A stretch of DNA of 64,000 nt from Polynucleobacter sp. AP-Reno-20A-A9 (lineage in GTDB: Bacteria; Pseudomonadota; Gammaproteobacteria; Burkholderiales; Burkholderiaceae), in assembly GCF_018882085.1 (NCBI RefSeq), contig NZ_JACVPB010000005.1:62001-126000 (forward strand), written 5' to 3'. How positions within the stretch are numbered: position 1 is the stretch's first letter; each line of letters opens with the position of its first letter. The position numbers were made by a program, and so were the translations under genes. The notes beneath the pieces were generated by a model that worked only from the letters and a program-made list of their open reading frames with translations, ran no database searches and was not told where the DNA came from. Of the stretch, positions 8,596 through 18,049 are shown piece after piece.

Positions 8596-9306
8596 ATGGG
8601 CTCTCCTAGATCTCACCACCGCTATTACGACCTGATTTTGGCTGCCTTTGTGGCGGTCTTGCTCTGTTCGAACTTTATTGGCGCCGGTAAAGCGGCCGTA
8701 GTTGATTTGCCTTACTTCGGGGCAGTCCCATTTGGTGCTGGCATTTTGTTCTTCCCCATTTCCTATTTCTTTGGCGATATTCTGACTGAGGTCTATGGCT
8801 ATGCCTATGACCGGAGAGCAGTTTGGACTGGCTTTGCAGCCCTTGCATTTGCGGCAATCATGGCGCAGATAGTGATTGCCTTACCTGTGGCGTCTGGCAC
8901 CTATATGGCCAATTACCAGCAGGGCTTAGAAACCGTCTTTGGAAATTCTTGGCGTATTGCCATGGCTTCCATGTTCTCCTTTTGGTGTGGCAGCCTGGTA
9001 AATAGCTACGTTTTAGCGAAGATGAAAATCCTGACCCAAGGACGTTTTCTCTGGATGCGGACGATTGGCTCGACAGCGGTAGGGGAGTTGGTGGACTCCT
9101 CTTTTTTCTATATCTTGGCGTTCTACGGTATTTGGCCTACCCATGAAGTCATTCAGGTAGCGCTGGCCCAGTACGTACTCAAGACCTCCTGGGAGGTTCT
9201 GGCAACCCCCATGACCTATTGGGCTGTGAACTTCCTCAAGCGCAAGGAAAACGAGGATTTCTACGATATTCATACGAATTTCACCCCATTTAGGGTCAAA
9301 GTCTAA
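8596..9306 (+). CDS. yhhQ: queuosine precursor transporter (YhhQ/VUT family)
   Basis: A 236-residue integral membrane protein of the VUT/YhhQ family, which imports 7-cyano-7-deazaguanine or 7-aminomethyl-7-deazaguanine for queuosine synthesis. Six hydrophobic segments and the motifs FFPISYFFGDILTEVYGY and GELVDSSFF are typical. The frame is open back to 8413, but that stretch overlaps the divergent gcdH start and is not conserved-looking, so the ATG at 8596 is chosen. It is followed by a hairpin-rich gap before the ABC-F gene. Confidence 0.88.
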   Translation: MGSPRSHHRYYDLILAAFVAVLLCSNFIGAGKAAVVDLPYFGAVPFGAGILFFPISYFFGDILTEVYGYAYDRRAVWTGFAALAFAAIMAQIVIALPVASGTYMANYQQGLETVFGNSWRIAMASMFSFWCGSLVNSYVLAKMKILTQGRFLWMRTIGSTAVGELVDSSFFYILAFYGIWPTHEVIQVALAQYVLKTSWEVLATPMTYWAVNFLKRKENEDFYDIHTNFTPFRVKV

Positions 9307-9312
9307 TTTAAG

Positions 9313-9380
9313 GCGTTGGCTTCCTGCCAACCAAGACTCCTAAGCCGTTAAAATAACGGTCTTTGCCCCCAATTCGGGGG
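9313..9380 (+). promoter_or_regulatory. three small inverted repeats upstream of the ABC-F gene
   Basis: Between yhhQ and the ABC-F gene there are three compact inverted repeats: GTTGGC/GCCAAC, CCGTTA/TAACGG around TTAAAATAA, and CCCCC-AATTC-GGGGG. None is followed by a T tract, so they are not convincing terminators. They may be leader structures or operators for the ABC-F gene. Function is not established. Confidence 0.3.
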
Positions 9381-9419
9381 TAACTATCCAATTGAATTTC
9401 AGAAAGCTAGAAAACATCC

Positions 9420-11027
9420 GTGCTGTCAGCATCTAATATCACCATGCAGTTTGGGGCAAAGCCCCTGTTTGAAAACATTTCCGTGAAGTTTGGCGGCGGT
9501 AATCGTTATGGCCTGATTGGCGCAAACGGTTGCGGTAAATCAACCTTCATGAAAATTTTAGGTGGCGAGCTTGAGCCAACTAGCGGCAATGTGAGTTTGG
9601 ATCCCGGCGTTCGTTTGGGTAAGTTGCGTCAAGATCAGTTTGCTTATGAGGATGTGCGTGTACTCGACGTTGTGATGATGGGTCACGAAGAGATGTGGAA
9701 GGCCGCTGCTGAGCGCGATGCAATCTACGCTAACCCAGATGCTACTGATGAAGATTACATGAAGGCTGCTGAGCTTGAAGGTAAGTATGCCGAATACGGT
9801 GGCTATACCGCGGAAGCAAAAGCAGGTGAGTTGTTGTTAGGTATCGGTATTCCGATTGACCAACACAATGGACCGATGAGCAACGTCGCTTCAGGTTGGA
9901 AGTTGCGCGTGTTACTTGCGCAAGCATTGTTCTCTGATCCAGATGTATTGCTGCTCGATGAGCCAACCAATAACTTGGATATTCACTCTATTCATTGGCT
10001 TGAAGATATCCTCAACCAAATTAAGAGCACCATCGTCATTATTTCCCATGACCGTCACTTCCTTAATGAAGTCTGTACGCATATGGCTGATATGGACTAT
10101 GGCACATTGAAGGTTTATCCAGGCAACTACGACTCGTACATGCTGGCTTCTGTGCAGGCGAGAACACAACAGCTTAGCAATAACGTAAAAGCTAAAGAGA
10201 AAATTGCTGAATTAGCGGCTTTCGTGGCCCGCTTCTCTGCAAACGCATCTAAGGCACGTCAAGCGACTTCACGTCAGAGGCAGTTGGAGAAAATTGAAAT
10301 TGTTGAAGTAAAACCTTCATCACGTCAAAACCCATTTATTCGTTTTGATACTGAGAAGAAACTTCATAACATGGCGGTTGAGTGCAACGCACTTACTAAA
10401 GCTTATGACCGCGTTATCTTCAAGAATTTCAAATTAGGTGTTCGTGCTGGCGAAAAGATTGCCATCATTGGTCAAAACGGAGCTGGCAAGACAACACTGC
10501 TAAAAACCATCTTGAGCAAGCGCTTTGATGGCATAGCTGCTGATAGTGGTGATGTGAAGTGGGCTGAGAATGCCAACGTTGGCGTAATGCCTCAAGACAA
10601 TACTGAGATGTTTGCTAAAGACGAGTTGCTCATGGATTGGATGAATTGGTGGCGCAATACTGGCGACGATGATCAAGTCATCCGTGGCACTTTAGGGCGC
10701 TTGCTGTTCTCAGGTGATGATATTGGCAAGTCTGTGAAGGTGCTTTCTGGTGGTGAGAAGGGCAGAATGATTTGGGGCAAACTCATGCTTCAAAAATATA
10801 ACGTCCTGGCAATGGATGAGCCAACTAACCACATGGACATGGAATCGATTGAGAGTTTGCAAATTGCGCTCGAGAAATACGATGGCACTCTGATATTCGT
10901 TTCTCATGACCGTGAGTTTGTATCCGCATTGGCTAACCGCATCTTGGAAGTAAAGATGGATGGTACGGTGGTAGATTACTCGGGAACTTATGAAGAGTAC
11001 CTACGCAGCCAGGAATTGGCTGGCTAA
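9420..11027 (+). CDS. ybiT: ABC-F family ATPase (YbiT-like)
   Basis: A 535-residue protein with two ABC ATPase domains and no membrane segments, closest in pattern to YbiT of the ABC-F translation-factor family, which acts at the ribosomal E site. Domain 1 has GANGCGKST, signature SGWKLR and [11 protein letters not shown]; domain 2 has [17 protein letters not shown] and [10 protein letters not shown]. The charged linker between the domains (roughly residues 240-305) is the P-site tRNA interaction motif. The start is GTG at 9420. A strong terminator follows. Confidence 0.9.
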   Translation: MLSASNITMQFGAKPLFENISVKFGGGNRYGLIGANGCGKSTFMKILGGELEPTSGNVSLDPGVRLGKLRQDQFAYEDVRVLDVVMMGHEEMWKAAAERDAIYANPDATDEDYMKAAELEGKYAEYGGYTAEAKAGELLLGIGIPIDQHNGPMSNVASGWKLRVLLAQALFSDPDVLLLDEPTNNLDIHSIHWLEDILNQIKSTIVIISHDRHFLNEVCTHMADMDYGTLKVYPGNYDSYMLASVQARTQQLSNNVKAKEKIAELAAFVARFSANASKARQATSRQRQLEKIEIVEVKPSSRQNPFIRFDTEKKLHNMAVECNALTKAYDRVIFKNFKLGVRAGEKIAIIGQNGAGKTTLLKTILSKRFDGIAADSGDVKWAENANVGVMPQDNTEMFAKDELLMDWMNWWRNTGDDDQVIRGTLGRLLFSGDDIGKSVKVLSGGEKGRMIWGKLMLQKYNVLAMDEPTNHMDMESIESLQIALEKYDGTLIFVSHDREFVSALANRILEVKMDGTVVDYSGTYEEYLRSQELAG

Positions 11028-11055
11028 CTAAACCTCAGTAAAAAATAAGCCCTTA

Positions 11056-11085
11056 AATAAGCCCCTAAGCGGGCTTATTTTCTTT
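11056..11085. terminator. bidirectional terminator after the ABC-F gene
   Basis: AATAAGCCC (11056-11064), loop CTAAGC, GGGCTTATT (11071-11079), followed by TTTTCTTT: a 9-bp stem with T tract on the plus strand and an A-rich flank on the left that serves the minus strand less well. It overlaps the last codons of the convergent DUF1289 gene. Confidence 0.8.
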
Positions 11086-11328
11086 AGCTTGTCTCTGAAA
11101 GCGGGTCGCAGTACCCTCTGCGCGAATACGTTTCCACACGGAATCCTTTTCTTCTTGAGAAAAGAACACCCAATTACTCACTTCACCTAAGGTGCGACCA
11201 CAACCTTGGCAGATCTCATCGTACAGCGTGGTGCAAACACCGATGCAAGGCGAGTCAGAGTCTGCGTCCCCAGTGGATAGGGAGTGGGAGCCATCTTGCG
11301 CAATAGATTTGGTGTCTTCAGAATTCAT
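11065..11328 (-). CDS. DUF1289 domain protein
   Basis: An 87-residue cytoplasmic protein with the DUF1289 cysteine pattern: SPCIGVC, CQGCGRT and a following EVSNW. The four cysteines suggest a small metal or Fe-S site, but no biochemical role is established for the family. Its ATG overlaps the stop of the upstream acetyltransferase-like gene by 4 bp, so it is the last gene of the leftward operon ETF-QO, gloA, acetyltransferase-like gene, DUF1289. The last codons lie inside the terminator of the opposite gene. Confidence 0.85.
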   Translation of the reverse strand: MNSEDTKSIAQDGSHSLSTGDADSDSPCIGVCTTLYDEICQGCGRTLGEVSNWVFFSQEEKDSVWKRIRAEGTATRFQRQAKENKPA

Positions 11329-12503
11329 GGCTGTACTTTAGACGATTTCAAAGGACTGTGCTCGGCGAGCTCATCCACATAAGCCCCTATACCTTGATGC
11401 TCGCGATCTAGGAAGTGTTGTATAGCTTTGGCAAACTGAGGGTCTGCAATAAAATGGGCGGATTGAATGGTGGTAGGCAAGAATCCGCGTGCCATCTTGT
11501 GTTCACCTTGTGCGCCACCTTCAAAGGTTTGAATGTTCTTTGAAATGCAGTATTCAATTGCTTGATAGTAGGCAGTTTCAAAGTGCAAGCAGGGCACATG
11601 TTCGATGGCACCCCAATATCTTCCATAAGCCTTTGAGTTTTTAGGGTCAACAACCAGTAACGACGCAGCAATTGGATTGCCGCTTCTCTCCGCAATGATG
11701 AGATGTAAATTCTCTGGCATACGCTGCGCCCACAACTGAAAAAATGTCTCGCTTAGATAAGGGTTGGAGCGATGTTCTAGGTAAGTATTTGCGTAACAGC
11801 GATAAAAGAACTCCCAATCAGCATTGGTTGAGGATATTCCTGGTACATGTCTAAAAGTAATCTGCTCTCGTGCTACCTGTTCTCGTTCCCGTCGAATATT
11901 CTTGCGGCGCTTCATGGTGAGTGCGGCTAAATATTGTTCGAAATTCTCAAAGCCTTGGTTATGCCAATGAAACTGTACCGAGTCGCGCAACATGAAGCCT
12001 TGCTCCTGCAAGTTTTTTATTTCTGAGGAGTAAGGAAATAAGACGTGGGCTGATGACAGATTATTTTGCATAACCAAAGTCTTCAAACCTGCGATTAATT
12101 GCTGCTTTACTATGTTGGCATCTACATTACTGGCGCTCAAAAGCCTTGAGCCCTGGACCGGGGTAAATGGAATGGCGCAGAGAGCTTTTGGAAAATACTG
12201 CATACCTTGTTGCTCATAGGCCTGGGCCCAAGACCAATCGAAGACAAATTCTCCGTAGGAGTGTTGCTTTAAATACAAGGGCATCGCGCCTATGAGCTTC
12301 TGATCTTCTCTTAGAACCAGGTGAGCCACTTGCCAGCCAGTATTGCCACCGACACAAGTCGTTTCCTCTAGGCTGCTGAGGAACTCATGACGCAGAAAAG
12401 GACCTGCATCGGCAGGAAGCAGGGCGTTCCACTCCTCTGGAGGAATATCGCTAAGGCGATCTACTATTTCTAATTGAAATGAATCGGGCTCTGCCACGAT
12501 CAA
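11325..12503 (-). CDS. GNAT-like protein (COG3146/DUF482 family)
   Basis: A 392-residue protein of the DUF482/COG3146 family, which has the GNAT fold related to FemAB-type peptidyltransferases. Family-typical stretches are [26 protein letters not shown] and [15 protein letters not shown]. The function of the family is unknown; a transferase using an acyl or aminoacyl donor is the usual guess. The first codon is TTG, overlapping the gloA stop by 4 bp, so it is translationally coupled to gloA. Confidence 0.8.
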   Translation of the reverse strand: MIVAEPDSFQLEIVDRLSDIPPEEWNALLPADAGPFLRHEFLSSLEETTCVGGNTGWQVAHLVLREDQKLIGAMPLYLKQHSYGEFVFDWSWAQAYEQQGMQYFPKALCAIPFTPVQGSRLLSASNVDANIVKQQLIAGLKTLVMQNNLSSAHVLFPYSSEIKNLQEQGFMLRDSVQFHWHNQGFENFEQYLAALTMKRRKNIRREREQVAREQITFRHVPGISSTNADWEFFYRCYANTYLEHRSNPYLSETFFQLWAQRMPENLHLIIAERSGNPIAASLLVVDPKNSKAYGRYWGAIEHVPCLHFETAYYQAIEYCISKNIQTFEGGAQGEHKMARGFLPTTIQSAHFIADPQFAKAIQHFLDREHQGIGAYVDELAEHSPLKSSKVQP

Positions 12504-12886
12504 CGCTGAATGAGCTCTATTTTGTAACCATCAGGATCGGTAACAAATGCAATGATGGTGTCACCGCCAGCTACTGGCCCAGCCTCACGAGTGACATTAC
12601 CGCCAGCAGTCTTGATGGCAGTACAAGCTGCATAGGCATCCGGAACTTCGATTGCGATATGCCCATAGGCTGTGCCCAGGTCATAGGACCGAACACCATG
12701 GTTGTAGGTAAGCTCAATCTCCGATTGGCCATCACCATTCCCTTTACCGAAGCCAACAAAAGCAAGCGAATACTTTTGCTCGGGACGCTCTGTAGTGCGC
12801 AGTAAATTCATGCCCAATACTTTGGTATAGAAATCAACGGAGCGTTGAAGGTCGCCAACGCGAAGCATAGTGTGAAGGATCATCAT
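12500..12886 (-). CDS. gloA: lactoylglutathione lyase (glyoxalase I)
   Basis: A 128-residue single-subunit glyoxalase I that converts the methylglyoxal-glutathione hemithioacetal to S-lactoylglutathione. All four metal ligands of the family are visible: His5 in ILHTM, Glu in SEIELT, His in YGHIAIE and Glu in YKIELIQ near the C-terminus. The short length without the eukaryotic insertion fits the Ni/Co-dependent bacterial class. It follows the ETF-QO gene by two bases and overlaps the next gene. Confidence 0.93.
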   Translation of the reverse strand: MMILHTMLRVGDLQRSVDFYTKVLGMNLLRTTERPEQKYSLAFVGFGKGNGDGQSEIELTYNHGVRSYDLGTAYGHIAIEVPDAYAACTAIKTAGGNVTREAGPVAGGDTIIAFVTDPDGYKIELIQR

Positions 12887-12888
12887 AG

Positions 12889-14559
12889 TTACATCGCCGC
12901 GTAGTTAGGGCCACCACCACCTTCTGGAGTTATCCAGACGATGTTTTGGCTTGGGTCTTTAATGTCACAAGTTTTGCAGTGCACGCAATTTTGTGAGTTG
13001 ATTTGTAAACGAGGTTTGCCATCGGTCTCCACAAACTCGTATACGCCAGCAGGGCAGTAGCGTTGCTCAGGACCGGCATAGGTTTTGAGGTTGATATCTA
13101 CCGGTACAGAATCATTCTTCAGTGTTAAATGAATCGGTTGATTCTCGGCGTGGTTGGTATTGGAGATAAATACAGAAGAGAGGCGATCAAACGTAATCTT
13201 GCCATCTGGCTTAGGGTAGTCAATGGGTTTATGTTGGGCGGCAGGCTCTAAGCATTCATGATCGGCATGCTTCAAATGCACGGTCCATGGCATATTGCCA
13301 CCCAAAAGCTTTTGCTCAAGACCAACCATTAAAGTGCCAACATATAGGCCTTTTGACATCCATGGCTTGAAGTTGCGCGCTTGATTGAGTTCAGTATGCA
13401 GCCAACTATTTTGAAACGCTGTTGGATAGGCAGACAAAACATCTTCAGAGCGATTTTCATTGATGGCTGCCACTGCAGCTTCAGCAGCAAGCATGCCAGT
13501 CTTAATCGCTGCATGACTTCCTTTGATGCGAGATGCATTGAGGAAACCAGCATCGCAACCAATCAGGGCGCCACCAGGAAACACTGTTTTAGGAAGACTA
13601 TTTAAACCGCCAGCAGTCAGTGCGCGTGCACCATACGAAATACGTTCACCACCTTCAAATGTCTCCCGAATTTTCGGATGTAATTTGTAGCGTTGGAATT
13701 CTTCAAAAGGAGAGAGGTAGGGGTTTTTATAAGAAAGCCCAACCACTAAACCAACGGCGACCTTGTTATCGCCTAGGTGATAGAGAAATGAACCGCCATA
13801 GGTATCGCTCTCTAAAGGCCAGCCAGCTGTATGAACAACCAGTCCAGGCTTGCTCTTGGAGGGCTCAACTTCCCAAAGCTCTTTTATACCAATGCCATAG
13901 CTTTGTGGGTCTGCATCCTTATCTAGCGCAAACTGAGCAATCAGTTGCTTGCCAAGATGCCCGCGCGCGCCTTCGGCAAAGAGGGTGTACTTGCCACGTA
14001 ATTCCATACCAAGTTGGAACTGATCAGTCGGTTTTCCTTCTTTATCTAGGCCCATTGACCCAGTGATGACACCGCATACTGCGCCTTGCTCGTTGTAGAG
14101 AATTTCTGCAGCTGGAAAACCGGGGAAAATTTCAACTCCGAGATTCTCAGCTTGTTGCCCTAACCAACGAGTCACGTTAGCAAGACTGACAATATAGTTG
14201 CCTTCATTCTTAAAGCAGTGCGGCAGCATCCAGTTTGGAACTTGGTATGAGTTATCGCTTGTTAAGAATAGAAATTGATCTTGCGTGACTGGAGTATCGA
14301 GCGGTGCACCAAGTTCTTTCCAATCAGGAAATAATTCAGTGAGTGCCTTAGGGTCCATCACGGCGCCAGAAAGAATGTGGGCTCCGATTTCAGAGCCTTT
14401 TTCTAAAACGCAAACGCTAATTTCTTTTCCTGAGGAGTTGGCTAATTGTTTAGCCTTAATAGCAGCCGACAATCCTGCGGGACCACCCCCAACAATGACG
14501 AGGTCATAGTCCATGGAGTCTCTGGGACCAAATTGCTCTACCAACTCTGCAGAATTCAT
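12889..14559 (-). CDS. electron transfer flavoprotein-ubiquinone oxidoreductase
   Basis: A 556-residue membrane-associated flavoprotein that passes electrons from reduced ETF to ubiquinone. It has an N-terminal FAD fold ([14 protein letters not shown]), the central quinone-binding region, and a C-terminal 4Fe-4S domain with cysteines in [20 protein letters not shown]. The frame is open to 14643, but the ATG at 14559 is chosen because it is preceded by GGAGAA at good spacing. It serves acyl-CoA dehydrogenases such as GcdH nearby and leads the operon that continues with gloA. Confidence 0.93.
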   Translation of the reverse strand: MNSAELVEQFGPRDSMDYDLVIVGGGPAGLSAAIKAKQLANSSGKEISVCVLEKGSEIGAHILSGAVMDPKALTELFPDWKELGAPLDTPVTQDQFLFLTSDNSYQVPNWMLPHCFKNEGNYIVSLANVTRWLGQQAENLGVEIFPGFPAAEILYNEQGAVCGVITGSMGLDKEGKPTDQFQLGMELRGKYTLFAEGARGHLGKQLIAQFALDKDADPQSYGIGIKELWEVEPSKSKPGLVVHTAGWPLESDTYGGSFLYHLGDNKVAVGLVVGLSYKNPYLSPFEEFQRYKLHPKIRETFEGGERISYGARALTAGGLNSLPKTVFPGGALIGCDAGFLNASRIKGSHAAIKTGMLAAEAAVAAINENRSEDVLSAYPTAFQNSWLHTELNQARNFKPWMSKGLYVGTLMVGLEQKLLGGNMPWTVHLKHADHECLEPAAQHKPIDYPKPDGKITFDRLSSVFISNTNHAENQPIHLTLKNDSVPVDINLKTYAGPEQRYCPAGVYEFVETDGKPRLQINSQNCVHCKTCDIKDPSQNIVWITPEGGGGPNYAAM

Positions 14560-14602
14560 ACAATTTCTCCGAAATTTCTTAAAAATGGGGCATTTAAGCC
14601 CT

Positions 14603-14619
14603 GTTAGTTTAGTTCTAAC
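14603..14619. promoter_or_regulatory. inverted repeat in the ETF-QO / scoA divergent gap
   Basis: GTTAG, seven bases, CTAAC lies in the 158-bp gap between the divergent ETF-QO and scoA genes. Its position between two lipid/ketone catabolic transcription units makes an operator plausible, but I do not recognise the regulator and the repeat is short. Confidence 0.25.
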
Positions 14620-14717
14620 TGACAAAAACAGATTTAGTGCCAAGACCGCCTAGCTTAGAGCGTCTTAAGCGTTATGATTGCTTTTTTACCCTTTTTGGCA
14701 ATATTAGGACAAAAGTT

Positions 14718-15419
14718 ATGAATAAAACTTACCCATCGGCAGTCGATGCCTTGCGGGATATCTTAAAAGACGGACAAAAATTGGCTGTTGGTGGTTTTGG
14801 TCTTTGTGGCATTCCTGAGGCGTTGATTCAGGCAGTAAAGGATCTGGGTGCGCAGAACCTCACTGCAATTGCTAATAATGCTGGAGTAGACGGCTTTGGT
14901 TTAGGTCTATTGCTCAACTCACGTCAAGTGAAAAAAATGGTTGCCTCATATGTGGGCGAGAACAAAGAATTTGAGCGTCAATATTTAGCTGGTGAGTTGG
15001 AGTTGGAATTTACGCCGCAAGGAACTCTGGCTGAAAAATTGCGTGCCGGTGGTTGTGGTATTCCTGCTTTTTATACTAAAACCGGTGTTGGTACATTGGT
15101 TGCTGAAGGTAAAGAAGAAAAAGAATTCGATGGCGAGAAATACATCATGGAGCGTTCTATCGTTTCAGACATCTCTTTAGTAAAAGCTTGGAAGGCAGAT
15201 AAGTCGGGTAACTTAGTCTATCGCTACACAGCACGTAACTTCAATCCAGTGGTTGCTATGGCTGGCAAGATTACCGTTGCAGAAGTAGAAGAGATTGTTG
15301 AGAACGGTCAGCTGCATCCTGATGAAATCCATACTCCTGGCATCTATGTCCATCGCTTGGTGCTACATAAAACACCAGAAAAGCGCATTGAACAGCGCAC
15401 GATGACTGCAAAAGCGTAA
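14718..15419 (+). CDS. scoA: succinyl-CoA:3-ketoacid CoA-transferase subunit A
   Basis: A 233-residue alpha subunit of 3-oxoacid CoA-transferase, which moves CoA from succinyl-CoA to acetoacetate. Typical stretches are VGGFGLCGIPEALI and NNAGVDGFGLGLLL near the N-terminus, and GGCGIPAFYT. The frame extends upstream to 14637, but the ATG at 14718 gives the family's normal N-terminus. scoB follows after 42 bases, so the two subunits are made from one message. Confidence 0.93.
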   Translation: MNKTYPSAVDALRDILKDGQKLAVGGFGLCGIPEALIQAVKDLGAQNLTAIANNAGVDGFGLGLLLNSRQVKKMVASYVGENKEFERQYLAGELELEFTPQGTLAEKLRAGGCGIPAFYTKTGVGTLVAEGKEEKEFDGEKYIMERSIVSDISLVKAWKADKSGNLVYRYTARNFNPVVAMAGKITVAEVEEIVENGQLHPDEIHTPGIYVHRLVLHKTPEKRIEQRTMTAKA

Positions 15420-15461
15420 TTCCCAGAACAGCAATAGAACAGAATACTTAGGAAGATCGAA

Positions 15462-16112
15462 ATGCCTTGGACTAGAGATGAAATGGCAGCACGTGCTGCT
15501 AAAGAATTAAAAGACGGTTACTACGTGAACTTAGGCATTGGAATGCCTACTTTGGTAGCGAACCATGTGCCAAAAGATATGGAAGTATGGCTTCAGTCTG
15601 AAAATGGCTTGCTAGGTATTGGACCGTTTCCAACTGAAAAAACGATTGATGCAGACTTAATCAATGCTGGCAAGCAAACGATTACAACTTTGCCTGGTTC
15701 ATCCATTTTCTCTTCTGCTGATTCATTTGGAATGATTCGTGGTGGAAAAATCAACATCGCAATCTTGGGTGCAATGCAAGTAAGCGAACATGGTGATTTG
15801 GCCAACTGGATGATTCCAGGAAAGATGGTCAAGGGTATGGGCGGTGCAATGGATTTAGTTGCTGGCGTAAAGCATGTGGTTGTATTGATGGAGCACGTTG
15901 CCAAGAAAAAAGATGGCACTGAAGAACTCAAAATTTTGCCTAAGTGCACATTGCCTTTAACCGGCGTAGGCGTTATTAGCCAGATCATTACCGATCTTTG
16001 CGTTCTTGACATCACTCCGAAGGGTTTGAAGTTGACTGAATTGGCTCCAGGCGTTACTAAAGAAGAGGTTATTGCTAAAACAGGAGCCCCTGTTGACACA
16101 ACAGGTTTCTAA
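15462..16112 (+). CDS. scoB: succinyl-CoA:3-ketoacid CoA-transferase subunit B
   Basis: A 216-residue beta subunit carrying the catalytic glutamate in the motif [10 protein letters not shown] near residues 46-55, which forms the gamma-glutamyl-CoA thioester intermediate. [12 protein letters not shown] near the N-terminus is family-typical. Together with scoA it would let the cell use acetoacetate or 3-hydroxybutyrate. The CDF/hydrolase fusion gene starts 35 bases downstream and may share the transcript. Confidence 0.94.
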   Translation: MPWTRDEMAARAAKELKDGYYVNLGIGMPTLVANHVPKDMEVWLQSENGLLGIGPFPTEKTIDADLINAGKQTITTLPGSSIFSSADSFGMIRGGKINIAILGAMQVSEHGDLANWMIPGKMVKGMGGAMDLVAGVKHVVVLMEHVAKKKDGTEELKILPKCTLPLTGVGVISQIITDLCVLDITPKGLKLTELAPGVTKEEVIAKTGAPVDTTGF

Positions 16113-16147
16113 TCAGCGTCACCAATTAATGGAATAATGGGTTCACC

Positions 16148-18022
16148 ATGTCGGGCTCCCATCATTTCCATTCGAAGCCATCCAAACCCCAGAAGCAATC
16201 TGGGGTCGATCCTTCCTTACATGCTCATAAAAAGGGCGATGCGCAGCATACCCATAGCAAGCAAGTTTCAAATCAAAACCTACTGTTAATTGCCTTAGTA
16301 CTGACCTTAGGTTTTTCAGGGGTTGAGGGTGCTGCTGCCTATTTCGCTAATTCATTGGCGCTGATTTCTGATGCCGGTCACATGGTGACTGATGCTGCTG
16401 CTTTAGGCTTGGCACTCCTGGCTCAAATTATTTCTCGTCGCCCACCATCTCCGAAGCATTCATTTGGTTTTGGGCGTGCTGAAGCGCTAGCGGCATTCGT
16501 CAATAGTATTGCGATGCTGGCTTTAGTTTTATGGATCGTCATTGAGGCGGTTAGTCGTTTTGCTAATCCCCATAAGGTGGATGGCTTGACTGTCACGGTT
16601 GTGGCTGCAATTGGCCTTCTGATGAACATCGTCGTGGCATTTGTTCTGTCTCGCGATAAAAAAAGCGTTAATACCCGCGCAGCACTTGTCCATGTTATGG
16701 GTGATCTATTGGGATCGGTCGCTGCATTGATTGCTGGTGTCGTGATCCAACTAACTGGCTGGATGCCAATCGATGCCATCCTCTCTATTCTGGTATCGCT
16801 GCTCATTCTTAAGTCCACCATCTCCATTCTTCATGAGTCCTATCACTTCTTAATGGAGGGTGTGCCTTTACACATTGACTACTTGCAAGTAGGTAGCGAT
16901 TTAAGAAATATTCAAGGTGTGCTTGCGGTACATGATTTACATGTCTGGGAGATGACCCCTAGCTTTCCAGCATTGATTGGCCATATTGAAATAGCCAACA
17001 TGCAAGAGTGGCCCCAAATTATGGCCCGTATAAATGCGATGCTTTTGGATGAACATGGCATTGATCATGTGACCTTGCAGCCTGAAGAGGTGGGCGACGA
17101 TCACGATCATGAACATGATCATCAAAATCATGAAATTCATAATGCCGTACAGGCAGCAAATATATTTCATGATGGGGATATCTTTTATGTAGAGTGCGCT
17201 AGCGGTGATTCAACCCATCGTATGGCATATCACGCCTGGGGAAATCCCGGCAATAAAGTATTGCTGTGCGTTCATGGCTTAACAAGACGTGGCAGTGACT
17301 TTAAGACGCTCGCGTTGGCAATGTGCAAAGACTATTACGTTGTATGTCCCGATGTAGTGGGTAGAGGTGATTCAGATCGTCTTAGCAATTCAATGCTCTA
17401 TGCCGTTCCGCAGTATGTTTCAGATATGGCTGCGCTAGTAAAAAAACTTGGCGTTACTCAGGTGGACTGGTTTGGTACCTCAATGGGCGGTCTCATTGGC
17501 ATGGTCTATGCTGCAATGCCTAACTCTCCGATTCGTAGAATGATTATCAATGATGTGGGCCCTAAGATTGAGCCAGAGGCAATTAAACGTCTAGGCTCAT
17601 ATGTTGGTCAGCCGTTTAGTTTCTCGGATCGCACTGAAGCACTTCACCGCTTAAATGAAATCTGCGCCACTTTTGGTGAGCACACTCCTGAAGAGTGGGA
17701 GGTTTATAACGGCCCTATGTTGGTTCAGAAGAATGGTAAGTGGATCATGCATTACGACCCAGATATCTCTGTGCCGTTTGCATCCGTAAATCCGATCATG
17801 GCTAAAGCAGGCGAGATGGCGATGTGGCATGCCTTTAAGCACATTCATATTCCAATGCTGATAGTGCGAGGCGGCAACTCTGACTTGCTTTCCGCTGCCA
17901 CAGTCGCAGAGATGTGCAAAGTCAATCCTTATGCACGCAGTATTGAGATACCCAATGTAGGTCATGCGCCCGCGTTTGTGAAGCCAGAGCAGATTGCTTT
18001 AGCAAAAGAATTCTTTAGTTAA
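16148..18022 (+). CDS. CDF metal transporter fused to an alpha/beta hydrolase
   Basis: A 624-residue protein with two complete domains. Residues 1-42 are His-rich. Residues 43-312 are a cation diffusion facilitator with six membrane segments and the paired HxxxD metal sites His78-Asp82 and His182-Asp186, pointing to Zn2+-type efflux. Residues 315-331 are a His/Asp-rich linker. Residues 340-624 are an alpha/beta hydrolase with oxyanion HG at 376-377, nucleophile Ser445 in GTSMGG, acid Asp579 and His606 in GHAP. There is no stop, frameshift sign or RBS-preceded start between the parts. Such domains are normally separate genes. The hydrolase would face the cytoplasm; its substrate is unknown. 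Confidence 0.85.
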   Translation: MSGSHHFHSKPSKPQKQSGVDPSLHAHKKGDAQHTHSKQVSNQNLLLIALVLTLGFSGVEGAAAYFANSLALISDAGHMVTDAAALGLALLAQIISRRPPSPKHSFGFGRAEALAAFVNSIAMLALVLWIVIEAVSRFANPHKVDGLTVTVVAAIGLLMNIVVAFVLSRDKKSVNTRAALVHVMGDLLGSVAALIAGVVIQLTGWMPIDAILSILVSLLILKSTISILHESYHFLMEGVPLHIDYLQVGSDLRNIQGVLAVHDLHVWEMTPSFPALIGHIEIANMQEWPQIMARINAMLLDEHGIDHVTLQPEEVGDDHDHEHDHQNHEIHNAVQAANIFHDGDIFYVECASGDSTHRMAYHAWGNPGNKVLLCVHGLTRRGSDFKTLALAMCKDYYVVCPDVVGRGDSDRLSNSMLYAVPQYVSDMAALVKKLGVTQVDWFGTSMGGLIGMVYAAMPNSPIRRMIINDVGPKIEPEAIKRLGSYVGQPFSFSDRTEALHRLNEICATFGEHTPEEWEVYNGPMLVQKNGKWIMHYDPDISVPFASVNPIMAKAGEMAMWHAFKHIHIPMLIVRGGNSDLLSAATVAEMCKVNPYARSIEIPNVGHAPAFVKPEQIALAKEFFS

Positions 18023-18049
18023 TTACTTTTTAATTACTCCACATTGCCA

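Noticed and set aside
13620..14066. 148-codon plus-strand frame opposite the ETF-QO gene
   Set aside because: It is antisense to a conserved flavoprotein gene with no start signal or domain.
15593..16099. 168-codon minus-strand frame opposite scoB
   Set aside because: It is the mirror of a secure CoA-transferase gene and reflects codon bias of the real frame.
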